Below are positions 37,640-50,740 of a stretch of 64,000 nucleotides of DNA, one piece after another; position 1 is the first letter of the stretch; each line of letters begins with the position of its first letter. A program made the position numbers and the translations under genes. The notes under the pieces are model-generated. The model did no database searches, was not told the origin of the DNA, and saw nothing but the letters and a program-made list of their open reading frames with translations. Source of the DNA: Alkaliphilus transvaalensis ATCC 700919 (GTDB lineage: Bacteria; Bacillota; Clostridia; Peptostreptococcales; Natronincolaceae); contig NZ_KK211288.1 of NCBI RefSeq assembly GCF_000621485.1, positions 61,472 to 125,471 on the forward strand, in the 5' to 3' direction.

Positions 37640-39406
37640 CTAAATAAATATCGCCAATAATGTTACTACTTGATTAATTAATCCTCCAATAAAGAAGGCA
37701 AGTACAAAGGTAGACAAGCCTATTAAAAGTGCAGTCTTCATTCTAAACTCTTTAATTAATACCCCTAGAACTGATAAGCATGGAAGGTAGAATAAAGCAA
37801 CTACTGAACCTACCAACAATTGCAGTGTCGATAATTCTAACTCTAATAATGGTAAAACTGCCAGTTCTCTACGAATAACACCCAAGATTAAGCCAATAGT
37901 GGCCTCTTTAGGTAGTCCTAACCAACCTTCAATAACAGGCTCGATATACACTCCCACAGTATTTAATATCCCAGTTTCTGCAACGAGTGCTGCAAAACCA
38001 ATTCCCAATAGCATTGGTATTTCAGCTTCTACCATAAAATGACGGGTTCGTAATAGAATCTTCTTAAAAAAGGATTGTCTATCAGGCATTAATAGGTTAG
38101 GTATTTCGATTAATATAGGGTCTGTATGTCCCGGTAGCATTTTATTTAAGGTAACACCTCCGATAAACATCGCTATAAGAGATATTAGATACACCAGTAT
38201 TAAAACAAATATTGAACGATCTCCTAATAGAGCAACAAATGCTCCTGTTTGGGCAGCACAAGGTACAGCCAATGAGACTACTGAAGCTACAATTACCCTT
38301 TCTTTATGGCTTGTTGCAGCTCTTGTTCCTAATATTGCAGGAACTGCACATCCATATCCCATAATTAATGGTACGATATTCCCGCCTTGGATCCCGATCC
38401 GTTGAAGAAGGCCATCTACTAATACAGCTAGACGGGGAAGGTATCCGCTATCTTCTAAAAAGGATAATGCAACGTAAAATAAGAAAACATAAGGTAATAT
38501 TAGTGCGATAGGCCACTCGATCCCTTTAATTAACATTCCATATTCCCCTACTAAAACATTAAACAATAATCCCTCTGTTATACCGAATCTAGCCACAAGG
38601 GATGTAATAAAAGGAACATAAAAATTATTCAAAAGGGGCAGTAATACACCTGCTCTAATACCTTTTCCACCACCTACAACAACCCCTAAGGCCAGTACTA
38701 AAATAATGATAGCAAAGGGAATCCCTGGGAAGGGACGAATAAGGGCATCACCTAATTTTTCTAAGAAGGTAGGATGGCGATGTTCAACCTTTTGTACTTT
38801 TTGAATAATTCTTCCAACCCTTTTCCAACGTTCGTCTTGGTCTTGTGGTACTTCATCATAAATTTTTTCTTCGCCTGTAGCTGCTTCCCATGTTGTTTTC
38901 ACCAGCTCCTTCAGACCAATATTTCTTATGGCTATTGTAGGAATAACTGGTGACTGCAGTTCCTTTGACAAAGCCTCTATATCAATAAAAATCCCTTGTC
39001 GTTCTGCTACATCAGTTAAGTTTAAAGCAAACACAATTGGTAAATTATACTTCTGTAGCTGTAGAGCAAAATTTAAGTTTCTCTCTAAGTTAGTGGCATC
39101 TAATACACAAATGATCACATCTGCTACTTCTTGTTCTAACATTGCAACTGCAACTTCTTCTGCTGGTGATGTGGCTTCTAATGAATATGTTCCTGGAACA
39201 TCGATTAGAACACCTTTATTCCCTTTATATGTAACGCCACCTTGGGTAAAGCTTACAGTCGTTCCTGCGTAGTTGGATGTCATAACTTCCATTCCTGTTA
39301 ATTTAGAAAAAACAACACTCTTTCCTACGTTAGGATTACCCATTAATAAGATCTTCAGTTCATCGCCTGAGGTAACTATTTGTGCTTCTTCTATATGACA
39401 ACTCAA
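37640..39406 (-). CDS. feoB: ferrous iron transporter B
   Basis: A GTP-dependent ferrous iron permease. The 588-residue protein starts with a G domain (about 15-180): P-loop GNPNVGKS at 23-30, DVPGTYSLE (G3) and ALNLTD (G4), followed by about eight or nine membrane segments with the gate cysteines in MGYGCAVPAI and AVPCAAQTG. It is shorter than many FeoB proteins, which are often above 650 residues. The start is TTG at 39406, one base after the feoA stop, with GGGAGG inside the feoA end. Confidence 0.95.
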   Translation of the reverse strand: MSCHIEEAQIVTSGDELKILLMGNPNVGKSVVFSKLTGMEVMTSNYAGTTVSFTQGGVTYKGNKGVLIDVPGTYSLEATSPAEEVAVAMLEQEVADVIICVLDATNLERNLNFALQLQKYNLPIVFALNLTDVAERQGIFIDIEALSKELQSPVIPTIAIRNIGLKELVKTTWEAATGEEKIYDEVPQDQDERWKRVGRIIQKVQKVEHRHPTFLEKLGDALIRPFPGIPFAIIILVLALGVVVGGGKGIRAGVLLPLLNNFYVPFITSLVARFGITEGLLFNVLVGEYGMLIKGIEWPIALILPYVFLFYVALSFLEDSGYLPRLAVLVDGLLQRIGIQGGNIVPLIMGYGCAVPAILGTRAATSHKERVIVASVVSLAVPCAAQTGAFVALLGDRSIFVLILVYLISLIAMFIGGVTLNKMLPGHTDPILIEIPNLLMPDRQSFFKKILLRTRHFMVEAEIPMLLGIGFAALVAETGILNTVGVYIEPVIEGWLGLPKEATIGLILGVIRRELAVLPLLELELSTLQLLVGSVVALFYLPCLSVLGVLIKEFRMKTALLIGLSTFVLAFFIGGLINQVVTLLAIFI

Positions 39407-39622
39407 TTAATTTACCTCCCTAACTTGGATCTGCTCCGCTATATTTCTTGCAATAGCAATACTACGTTTTCCCATTTGTACGACAATAGGACCACCAAAA
39501 GGTTGTTTTGACATAATATTAACTATCATTCCCTCACGAAGACCTAGAGATTTCAATAGACCGATTTGAGGCAATTTTTCTATTGTACAGCTATTTTTTC
39601 TTTTTAATTGATATATACTCAT
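39407..39622 (-). CDS. feoA: FeoA-family protein
   Basis: A 71-residue SH3-like FeoA protein (LPQIGLLKSLGLREGMIVNIM, then GGPIVVQMGKRSIAIARNIAEQI), partner and likely regulator of FeoB. The first gene of the operon, preceded by a good promoter and a Fur-like box. Confidence 0.93.
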   Translation of the reverse strand: MSIYQLKRKNSCTIEKLPQIGLLKSLGLREGMIVNIMSKQPFGGPIVVQMGKRSIAIARNIAEQIQVREVN

Positions 39623-39640
39623 AAGGCACCTCCATCACTT

Positions 39641-39659
39641 GATAATGATTTTCGATAGT
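39641..39659 (-). promoter_or_regulatory. Fur-like operator of feoA
   Basis: The plus strand reads GATAATGATTTTCGATAGT, 13 of 19 matches to the Fur consensus with a perfect first half. It lies directly downstream of the -10, where Fur would block the promoter. Confidence 0.5.
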
Positions 39660-39670
39660 ATCTGTAAATA

Positions 39671-39699
39671 ATTCTATCATACTAATCTTTCCCAGTCAA
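39671..39699 (-). promoter_or_regulatory. promoter of the feo operon
   Basis: TTGACT (39694-39699), 17-nt spacer, TAGAAT (39671-39676). Confidence 0.75.
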
Positions 39700-39966
39700 T
39701 AAGGGGTTACCCAATAAGCTGTGTTTTAAACCTGTAATTTTTGTAGTAAGTAATTAATTTATAATATTCTTCTAATAAAAATTTCAAGTGAGTATAATAA
39801 ATAAGTCCTAGTGTAAATCTAATGCTATGTTTATCTAATCTGACTTATCACTAAAAATTTTCTAGAGCCATTTATTACTTTTTTTACTTATATAAAATTT
39901 ATTACCACAGGCATCTATAATCTATGTTAAAATAATTACATACAGTTAGGTGAAAGGAGGGCTACT
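39700..39966. other. divergent intergenic region between feoA and rubrerythrin
   Basis: AT-rich, no gene seen. A TATAAT at about 39917-39922 and an AT-rich stretch up to 39945 are the likely rubrerythrin promoter region, but no convincing -35 was found. Confidence 0.35.
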
Positions 39967-40377
39967 ATGAATTTAAAAGGAACTCAAACGGAAAAAAATC
40001 TTTGGATCGCTTTTGCAGGAGAGAGCCAGGCAAGAAATAAATATAGGTTTTATGGGAAAAAAGCGGAAGCAGAGGGGTATACTGAGATTGCTAAGGTTTT
40101 TCAGGATACTGCCAATCAAGAAGAGCAACACGCAGCTGGTATTTTGAAATATTTAAATGTAATCCAAGACACCTTAACTAACCTTAGAAGAGCAGCCGAA
40201 GGCGAACATTACGAAACAGCTACGCTATATAAGGAATATGAAAGAGTTGCCCGAGAAGAAGGTTTTGATGAAATTGCTGATTATTTTAGAGGTTTAAGAA
40301 TTGTAGAAGCAGAACACGAGAGGGTCTATCTATCTTTAATGCAAAAACTAAAGGAAGAATTAAAAGAAACTAAGTAA
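39967..40377 (+). CDS. rubrerythrin-like diiron protein without rubredoxin domain
   Basis: A 136-residue ferritin-like four-helix protein. Iron ligands are recognisable: Glu in AFAGESQARNKY, EEQH in NQEEQHAAGILKY, Glu in AAEGEHYETATLY, and EAEH in RIVEAEHERVY. The C-terminal rubredoxin-like Fe-Cys4 domain of classical rubrerythrin is absent, so electrons must come from another protein. Probable hydrogen peroxide reductase of an anaerobe. AAAGGAGG precedes the ATG; the gene is divergent from feoA. Confidence 0.92.
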   Translation: MNLKGTQTEKNLWIAFAGESQARNKYRFYGKKAEAEGYTEIAKVFQDTANQEEQHAAGILKYLNVIQDTLTNLRRAAEGEHYETATLYKEYERVAREEGFDEIADYFRGLRIVEAEHERVYLSLMQKLKEELKETK

Positions 40378-40397
40378 AAAGTTCATACCAAAGAATT

Positions 40398-40442
40398 AAA
40401 GGTTCATGGTGAGTAACCCATTGTTACTTCCATGAACCTTTT
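40398..40442 (+). terminator. terminator after rubrerythrin
   Basis: AAAGGTTCATGG/CCATGAACCTTT stem with a T run. Confidence 0.9.
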
Positions 40443-40461
40443 TTAGTTGAGGTTCCTAGTC

Positions 40462-40488
40462 ACCATTTTTTCACCTTTTCATAGTATA
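40462..40488 (+). promoter_or_regulatory. sigma-K-like promoter of small hydrophobic gene
   Basis: AC (40462-40463), 16-nt spacer, CATAGTATA (40480-40488), matching AC-N16-CATANNNTA. The same spacing occurs upstream of two paralogues. Confidence 0.5.
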
Positions 40489-40529
40489 TAGTACAAAAGG
40501 AAACTTATTATTAGAAGGAGGTGTTAGAT

Positions 40530-40703
40530 ATGTCAGGTTGCGTAAGCCCAATTTTTGGAGGTAGAACCAGTTTATTATTCTTCTTTCTATTGCTAGTTAT
40601 TATCTTCTGCAACTGTGGTATCTTTAGAGGTTCTGGTGATAGTTTACTATTCTTCTTCCTACTTCTTGTCCTTCTATTTGGAGGAAGATATTTCTGGACG
40701 TAA
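40530..40703 (+). CDS. tiny hydrophobic double-repeat protein, LLFFFLLLV family member 1
   Basis: A 57-residue membrane protein built from two near-identical hydrophobic halves: SLLFFFLLLVIIF and SLLFFFLLLVLLF joined by CNCGIFRGSGD. The ATG at 40530 has AGAAGGAGGTG upstream. Three paralogues lie elsewhere in the window with the core almost unchanged. No known function. A sigma-K-like promoter suggests late mother-cell expression, perhaps a coat or membrane component of the spore. Confidence 0.8.
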   Translation: MSGCVSPIFGGRTSLLFFFLLLVIIFCNCGIFRGSGDSLLFFFLLLVLLFGGRYFWT

Positions 40704-40838
40704 CTTAATAGATGAAAAAGTACAATGGTACAATGAATTGAAAAAATATAGAGCTACTGGAGTGCCAGTAGCTCTTTATAATGAATGAAACCAATTAATT
40801 AATGATCGATCATTAAAAATTGGGGATAAGAATACCTT

Positions 40839-45057
<4,219 letters not shown>

Positions 45058-45148
45058 TTTTTTGCTCCCTTCAACCATTTTTTTTACATATGTATATCTT
45101 ACCTTATTTAAATAGGTTATACAATAATCTATATAATTGAAGAGAAAA

Positions 45149-45175
45149 ACTCCTTCTAAATGATGAAGAAGGAGT
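45149..45175 (-). terminator. terminator after small HTH gene
   Basis: ACTCCTTCT/AGAAGGAGT stem with TTTTTCTC after it on the minus strand. Confidence 0.85.
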
Positions 45176-45250
45176 AGTTGTTTTGATTGTCACCCTTATT
45201 TGGGACAAAACTCACTAATGCTTAATATATTTTAGATAATAATTGTTTTA

Positions 45251-45469
45251 TTAACTTAAGCCATCAAAACTTCGCTTAGTATCAATATAATATCCTCCAT
45301 ATCTTCCCCTTATCGAACCTATATAGATGCCAGCCTTTTCTAAGTCATTCTTATATTCCTTAATTGATCTAGGGGATACTTCTAACTCTTTTGCAATCTC
45401 ATTAACCCCCATCATCTTTCTTGATAAAAGCAAAAAATACATAGTAAGTGCATTTGAAACTTTAGACAT
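45251..45469 (-). CDS. stand-alone HTH domain protein
   Basis: A 72-residue protein consisting of one winged HTH of the HTH_11/DeoR type (MGVNEIAKELEVSPRSIKEYKNDLEKAG, with IRGRYGGYYID as the wing). It looks like the N-terminal domain of a WYL-type regulator, but there is no effector domain. GGAGG six bases before the ATG at 45469 and its own terminator argue for a real small gene, not a fragment. Targets unknown. Confidence 0.7.
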   Translation of the reverse strand: MSKVSNALTMYFLLLSRKMMGVNEIAKELEVSPRSIKEYKNDLEKAGIYIGSIRGRYGGYYIDTKRSFDGLS

Positions 45470-45657
45470 CGATTCCCTCCTAAAGCATGGAATAACTTCC
45501 AATTTAATTTATATTTACTATTTTAACACAAAAGTGGCACTTCCTTAAATAATTAAAAGTAAGTAAAATGAATCTGACCATTTCCTTACTACTACAAATA
45601 CAATTAAATAAATTTGATTGATATGGTATATATCGCTATAATATACTTAAATAGGTA

Positions 45658-46143
45658 TTGAAGGTATTAATAATTGCGAGGTGGTTATTTGTCTTAAAAC
45701 TACTATTTTTTATAATGATACTGCTAATAAGTTCAATGCTAACTGCATGTATAGGCCCAGGTTTATTAGATTATAGTATCGAACTTCCAGGAAATTTTCA
45801 CTTAGTTAGGCTATCTGCAGATGTAGTCCGCATTGAACCTAAAAACAATTTTGAATTTGATTTTAAAAGAAAACAAGAACTTTCTATCCCTGCAAAAGTA
45901 GTTGAAATTGCATTTGATGACCAGTATGTTCTTGCTAAAAGACATGCACTGGTAAAAGACCTTCCTAAATTATCAGATATTAGTTATGAAATGCCTGATA
46001 AAATGATAACTATTTACTACATACTAGACACTTTTGCCCTTGAATTACATGAAGTATCTGACCTTGAAGAGTTTAATCGACTTAGAGATGAGTTAAACAT
46101 CCCAGAAAATCTTAGATTAGACGATCCTATAAACTATAAATAG
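45658..46143 (+). CDS. putative lipoprotein, DUF3997-like
   Basis: A 161-residue exported protein with a long hydrophobic signal and lipobox MLTAC (Cys about residue 31). The mature part begins IGPGLLDYSIELPGNFHLVRLSADVVRI, which resembles the DUF3997 family of small Bacillota lipoproteins. The start is uncertain: the frame opens at a TTG without a good ribosome site, while GAGGTGG at about 45679 would fit a start near 45690 where no standard codon is in frame. Confidence 0.6.
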   Translation: MKVLIIARWLFVLKLLFFIMILLISSMLTACIGPGLLDYSIELPGNFHLVRLSADVVRIEPKNNFEFDFKRKQELSIPAKVVEIAFDDQYVLAKRHALVKDLPKLSDISYEMPDKMITIYYILDTFALELHEVSDLEEFNRLRDELNIPENLRLDDPINYK

Positions 46144-46301
46144 ACTTAAAAGATAAGTTTCTTACTTCTTATGGCGATGCTTACTGGAATTGCCATAAGC
46201 ATACAGAGAAAAAAATATTTAAAACCGATTGGGTTAACTTGCCAAATAGTACTTGTACCCAGAAGGTAGAAATAGAGATTAATATGCAAAACAAGCTTTA
46301 A
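46143..46301 (+). pseudogene. possible gene remnant without start
   Basis: An open frame directly after the lipoprotein stop, with protein-like composition (TSYGDAYWNCHKHTEKK, then DWVNLPNSTCTQKVEIEI) and a TAA at 46299-46301, but no start codon near the beginning and no ribosome site. It may be the broken 3' end of an older gene. Low certainty. Confidence 0.3.
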
Positions 46302-46340
46302 TTCTATATTATTATTATGAAAGGATGGTGATAACAGCTA

Positions 46341-46646
46341 ATGGATACCTTAATTATAATGACAATTTTAAACACCATCGCTTCTACCTATTTTTTCAGA
46401 CTTTGCTTAAAAATTATTGACAAAAACAGAAATAGAAAAAAATTACATATATTATTAATGTCTATATTTTTTATTTCTTACTTTGTTGTATTCTATTTCA
46501 TACAATCAAGTTTACCTTCTCAAGTAAATAATTGGCATTTTATAGACGGTGTACTGGGTGGGCTCTCGAGTTTAGGCTTCTTAGTAGCATTATACAATGT
46601 CTATAAAAGAATTAAGTTTAATTTAATAATTAAAAATAAATCCTAG
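46341..46646 (+). CDS. small membrane protein, function unknown
   Basis: A 101-residue protein with three hydrophobic segments (about 3-22, 36-54, 68-86) and a basic C-terminus. GGATGGTGATA lies upstream of the ATG. No recognised family. It shares the small plus-strand island with the lipoprotein gene. Confidence 0.65.
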   Translation: MDTLIIMTILNTIASTYFFRLCLKIIDKNRNRKKLHILLMSIFFISYFVVFYFIQSSLPSQVNNWHFIDGVLGGLSSLGFLVALYNVYKRIKFNLIIKNKS

Positions 46647-46665
46647 TAGAATTTCTGCTAGGATT
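46637..46665. terminator. bidirectional terminator
   Basis: AAATCCTAG/CTAGGATTT stem, with TATTTC on plus and TATTTTTAATT on minus; separates the small membrane gene from the convergent helicase gene. Confidence 0.75.
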
Positions 46666-46709
46666 TATTTCATTCAATATAATATTTTACAAGCTAGTGT
46701 AGCCTATAT

Positions 46710-48239
46710 TTATTTCCTTCTACCCTTATTTGCTCCTCTTCTATCAGTACTACCCTTTTTATCGTTAAATCTTCCAAAGGATTTTCCTTGGTCATTTCCT
46801 CTTTCTTTATTAGAGTCTTTCCCCTTAGGCTTCCCTTTGTAATTTGACCATCCTTCTTCGGTAGGCTTTTCTCTATTACTAGCCCATCCCTGATCTTTTC
46901 CTCTACCTTTACCAGAATTCGATCTATCTCTATCTTTACTGTTGAATCGATTTTTAGACTTACCTCTTTCGTTGTTTCTGTCCTTACTTCTACCTCTGTC
47001 ATTATTCTTTTCTTTAAAATCTTTCTTGTCTTTAAAATCTTTCTTGTCTCTATAATCTTTTTTATCTTTAAAATCTTTCTTTTGCTTTGGTCTTTCATCC
47101 TTGGGCTTTTCAATATCCAGCTCCATCTGTAGGTCGTATCTTTCCAGTTTACGATTAATTCCTTCTTCAATATTTCTAAGGGCCTGCTTGTCCTTTAAGG
47201 CTGCAAAGGTTATTGCCTTACCCTTTTCCCCTGCCCTTCCTGTTCTCCCAATTCGGTGAATATAGCTTTCTAAATCCTGAGGGATATCATAGTTATAGAT
47301 GTGGGTAATCCCGTCTACATCGATCCCTCTAGCAGCTACATCGGTGGCAACTAAAATTTGAATCTTAGCTTTTCGGAAGGCATCCATTACCCTTTCTCTT
47401 TTGGCTTGGGTTAGGTCTCCATGTAGTTCTTCCGAGTTATAGCCATGGACTTTTAAAGCTTCATTTAAGGTAGAAGCCCTTCTTTTAGTACGACAAAATG
47501 CGATTGCCAAAAACGGTTGGGTCTCATCAATTACTTTAAATAAAGAAGCTTGTTTTTGTCTATCAGTCGTTTCAACCACAAATTGGCGAATCTCATCTAA
47601 AGTAATTTCTTTGCCTTTAGCTTGTACTTCTTTAGCCTCTACCATAAATCGTTTTGATAACCTTCTAACCTCTTTAGGCATTGTTGCCGAGAATAATAAA
47701 GTCTGACGATCCGTTGCAATCTGGCTTATGATTTCTTCTACATCACTTAAGAAACCCATATGTAACATTTGATCAGCTTCATCTAAAACCAATGTATCTA
47801 AGCGATCAAATTTAATAGTTCCTCTTCTTAAATGATCCATTAGTCTTCCTGGGGTTCCGATGACAATATGTATTTTTTTCTTTAATTTTCTTACTTGGGC
47901 ATCTACATCTTGTCCTCCATAAACAGCCAATACATTTATCCCTAGAGCATTGGCTATCTTTTCTGTTTCACTCTTAATTTGAATCGCCAGCTCCCTTGTT
48001 GGCGTTATAATTAAGCCCTGTATATAATCTGCCTCCATCGATGCTTTCTCCAGCATAGGTAAAATGAAGGCTAAGGTTTTACCTGTTCCTGTTTGAGCTT
48101 GGGCAATTAGATCAGACCCTTCCAAAACATGGGGAATTGCCTTCTCTTGAATGGGAGTAGGCTCGTAAATCCCCTGCTTCAGTAAACGTTTAATTAACTG
48201 TTCCCTAATTCCTAAAGCTAAAAATTTATTTGATTCCAT
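46710..48239 (-). CDS. DEAD-box RNA helicase with basic repetitive tail
   Basis: A 509-residue CshA/DeaD-type helicase. Core motifs: Q motif (GIYEPTPIQEKAIP), AQTGTGKT, PTRELA, DEAD (VLDEADQM), SAT, and HRIGRTGRAG. After the core (about residue 375) comes a charged low-complexity tail of about 130 residues made of KDKKDF/KDKKDY-type repeats and RG/NR-rich segments, probably an RNA-binding arm. Cold-shock and RNA-turnover roles are usual. AAAGGAGA precedes the ATG. Confidence 0.93.
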   Translation of the reverse strand: MESNKFLALGIREQLIKRLLKQGIYEPTPIQEKAIPHVLEGSDLIAQAQTGTGKTLAFILPMLEKASMEADYIQGLIITPTRELAIQIKSETEKIANALGINVLAVYGGQDVDAQVRKLKKKIHIVIGTPGRLMDHLRRGTIKFDRLDTLVLDEADQMLHMGFLSDVEEIISQIATDRQTLLFSATMPKEVRRLSKRFMVEAKEVQAKGKEITLDEIRQFVVETTDRQKQASLFKVIDETQPFLAIAFCRTKRRASTLNEALKVHGYNSEELHGDLTQAKRERVMDAFRKAKIQILVATDVAARGIDVDGITHIYNYDIPQDLESYIHRIGRTGRAGEKGKAITFAALKDKQALRNIEEGINRKLERYDLQMELDIEKPKDERPKQKKDFKDKKDYRDKKDFKDKKDFKEKNNDRGRSKDRNNERGKSKNRFNSKDRDRSNSGKGRGKDQGWASNREKPTEEGWSNYKGKPKGKDSNKERGNDQGKSFGRFNDKKGSTDRRGANKGRRK

Positions 48240-48409
48240 TTAAAATCTCCTTTACTAAAATACTTTCTCAACTTGTCTACTACTTATTGTACTCTATTTT
48301 TAGAGTAATCAACATCTAAATTATTTTTTTATTTAATTTTTATTTTTATTTTTTTCTTATCTGATTTTTATTCAATTTTCTACTTTCTAAAGTTGTTCAA
48401 TCATATTTT

Positions 48410-49891
48410 TTACTTGTTCCTTTTCATATCGTCGTATTCCTCAGATAACCCTTTATATAATGAGTAGCACATAAAACTCATGATAATTGCAAAGGGTAGG
48501 GCAATAATGATAGCCATTTTTTGAAGCCCTTCTAACCCTCCGCTTAGTAGCAATACAACAGCAATAGAAGATTGTAGAATACCCCAAATATATTTTACCT
48601 TCTTTGAAGGATTTAAATCCCCATTTGATGAGAGCATACCCAATACAAAGGTCGCTGAATCAGCAGAGGTGATAAAAAAAGTAATAATTAGTAAAGTAGC
48701 CAATAGAGATACAATCATTCCTAGGGGGAGTTGTTGTAAGGTAATGAATAATGCTGATGTGACATCGGCTTCAACAGCATTGGCTATACCAAGATTCTGA
48801 AATATTTCAAAATTTAGGGCTGTTCCTCCAAATACAGAAAACCACATAAAACTAAAAATACTAGGAACAAGAAGTACACCTAAAATAAATTCTTTTATGG
48901 TACGTCCTTTTGATACTCTAGCTATGAAGGTTCCTACAAAGGGTGCCCAGGCAATCCACCATGCCCAATAAAATAGTGTCCATTGACCAATCCATCTACT
49001 TTCAGCAAAAGGTCTTAATCTTAAACTCATGTGTATAATATTCTGTAGATAGCCCCCTAAAGTAGAGGTAAATGTATCAAAAATAAAAGATGTAGGCCCT
49101 AAAAATAGGGTAAATATCAAGAGTAATGCCGCAACAGTAATATTTGCATTACTTAATATTTTAATCCCACGATCTAACCCAGTTGTAGCAGAGATCATAT
49201 ACAATACGGTAACAATAGCTATTATAATTAATTGCACTTTAGGAGCATTGGCTATGCCAAATATATGAGCTAAACCACCATTTATTTGTAAGGCTCCTAA
49301 TCCAAGGGAGGTAGCCACACCAAAGACTGTCGCAATGATAGCCAACACATCAATTAGCTTACCAAGTCTTCCCTTCACACCTTCCCCCAACAAAGGATAG
49401 AAAGTATAGCTTATAAGCCCATTGTGTCCCTTTCTAAAATTGAAGTAAGCTAAAGCTAAAGCAATAATTGTATAGATAGCCCATGGATGTAGCCCCCAAT
49501 GAAAAAAGGAGTAGCGCATTGCCATAGATGCTGCGTCTGATGTCTCAGGTGTGATTCCCATTGGCGGCTCTAAGTAATGATAGATTGGCTCTGCCACTCC
49601 CCAGAAAACAAGGCCGATTCCCATTCCTGCACTAAATAGCATGCCAAACCATGTTATATTTGAATACTCTGGCCTATCTTCATCAGCACCTAAACGTATT
49701 TTTCCATATTTACTAAAGGCTAAATAGATAGAAACTATCAAAAAGGTGAAGGCAGCGATTAGGTAAAACCACCCAAATTTTTCGATGGTTATATCTAGCA
49801 ACTGATCTGCAGTAGCTGTTAAATGATTAGGTAAAAAAATACCCCATAACACGAATAATAGAACGATACCAATAGAGATATATAATACCAT
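48410..49891 (-). CDS. BCCT-family glycine betaine/choline transporter
   Basis: A 493-residue membrane protein with 12 hydrophobic segments and family motifs FSAGMGIGLVFWGVAEPIYHY (GMGIG, as in sodium-coupled betaine carriers) and WTLFYWAWWIAWAPFVGTFI. It imports a betaine-type compatible solute or choline, which fits a salt- or alkali-adapted host, and could feed glycine metabolism; the substrate is not fixed by sequence. GGAGG precedes the ATG. Confidence 0.93.
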   Translation of the reverse strand: MVLYISIGIVLLFVLWGIFLPNHLTATADQLLDITIEKFGWFYLIAAFTFLIVSIYLAFSKYGKIRLGADEDRPEYSNITWFGMLFSAGMGIGLVFWGVAEPIYHYLEPPMGITPETSDAASMAMRYSFFHWGLHPWAIYTIIALALAYFNFRKGHNGLISYTFYPLLGEGVKGRLGKLIDVLAIIATVFGVATSLGLGALQINGGLAHIFGIANAPKVQLIIIAIVTVLYMISATTGLDRGIKILSNANITVAALLLIFTLFLGPTSFIFDTFTSTLGGYLQNIIHMSLRLRPFAESRWIGQWTLFYWAWWIAWAPFVGTFIARVSKGRTIKEFILGVLLVPSIFSFMWFSVFGGTALNFEIFQNLGIANAVEADVTSALFITLQQLPLGMIVSLLATLLIITFFITSADSATFVLGMLSSNGDLNPSKKVKYIWGILQSSIAVVLLLSGGLEGLQKMAIIIALPFAIIMSFMCYSLYKGLSEEYDDMKRNK

Positions 49892-50001
49892 ACTTTACCT
49901 CCTTTTTTCTAACCTACATACAATAATTTAATTAATAGGTTATTTCTATTATTCGAATGGCTGATTTAACTTATACTATTTTTTATCCCCTTGGAAAATT
50001 A

Positions 50002-50034
50002 AAATCTCTATACCCCAAAAAGGAATAGAGATTT
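50002..50034 (-). terminator. terminator after CBS gene
   Basis: AAATCTCTAT/ATAGAGATTT stem followed by TAATTTTCC on the minus strand. Confidence 0.65.
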
Positions 50035-50060
50035 CTGTTTTCTTTATATTCCATTATCTT

Positions 50061-50540
50061 TTATACTTCCTTATCCTTTGCATAGGCATTAATAATATCC
50101 CGCTGACTTATGATCCCTTTTATTCGTTGTTCTTCATCAATGACTGGAACTCGCTTTACCCCTTTTCGAGACATAATTTTTACAACCTCTTCTACAGGGT
50201 CTTCTTCTGTTACTGTATATACCCTTTTTGTCATTACATCTACAACTTTCGCTTCAATCAATTCCTTCATTTGTACCCCTAATTCTCCCTCTCCCTCTGG
50301 AAAATTTTCTGTAAATACTAAAGGATAAAAACTAGGAAAGAATCTTGGCACCTCTAATTTTTTATTCTTAAGTATTGCATCTGTTTCTGTTATGATTCCA
50401 ACTAACTTTTCCTCCTGATCCACCACTGGTAATCCACTTATTTTATAATCCATTATTTTTTTTATTGCAGTTTTTACTGTTTCATCAACATCAATTGTAA
50501 TTACATCCTTTGTCATTACATCTCTACATAGCATCAACAA
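50061..50540 (-). CDS. tandem CBS-domain protein
   Basis: A 159-residue protein made of two CBS domains (about 8-60, DVMTKDVITIDVDETVKTA; and about 95-155, DVMTKRVYTVTEEDPVEEV) separated by a short linker. Such proteins bind adenosyl nucleotides and regulate partners. Starts TTG, TTG and ATG (50534) are all close to AAGGAGG; the exact one is uncertain. No partner gene is identified, although the BCCT transporter is next. Confidence 0.88.
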   Translation of the reverse strand: MLMLCRDVMTKDVITIDVDETVKTAIKKIMDYKISGLPVVDQEEKLVGIITETDAILKNKKLEVPRFFPSFYPLVFTENFPEGEGELGVQMKELIEAKVVDVMTKRVYTVTEEDPVEEVVKIMSRKGVKRVPVIDEEQRIKGIISQRDIINAYAKDKEV

Positions 50541-50702
50541 ATAGACCTCCTTATTATTTAGTGTTTATATTAGATGTATAGAGTATAATTCTTAAATTAG
50601 TCAAATTAATTAAATTATTATTGAATTTCTTCACTTAATATTAATTTTCCCTTTTATGTAATAAATATTTCCTCTAGAGAACATTTATATGCCATAAAAA
50701 AA

Positions 50703-50722
50703 ACACCTACAATTGTAGATGT
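50703..50722 (-). terminator. terminator after DUF3793 gene
   Basis: ACA-CTACAA/TTGTAG-TGT type stem followed by a run of seven T on the minus strand. Confidence 0.75.
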
Positions 50723-50740
50723 TAAATTAAATAAAATAAT

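Noticed and set aside
46694..47170. Long alternative frame inside the helicase tail
   Set aside because: Product of the repetitive Lys/Asp-rich codons of the DEAD-box tail read in another phase.
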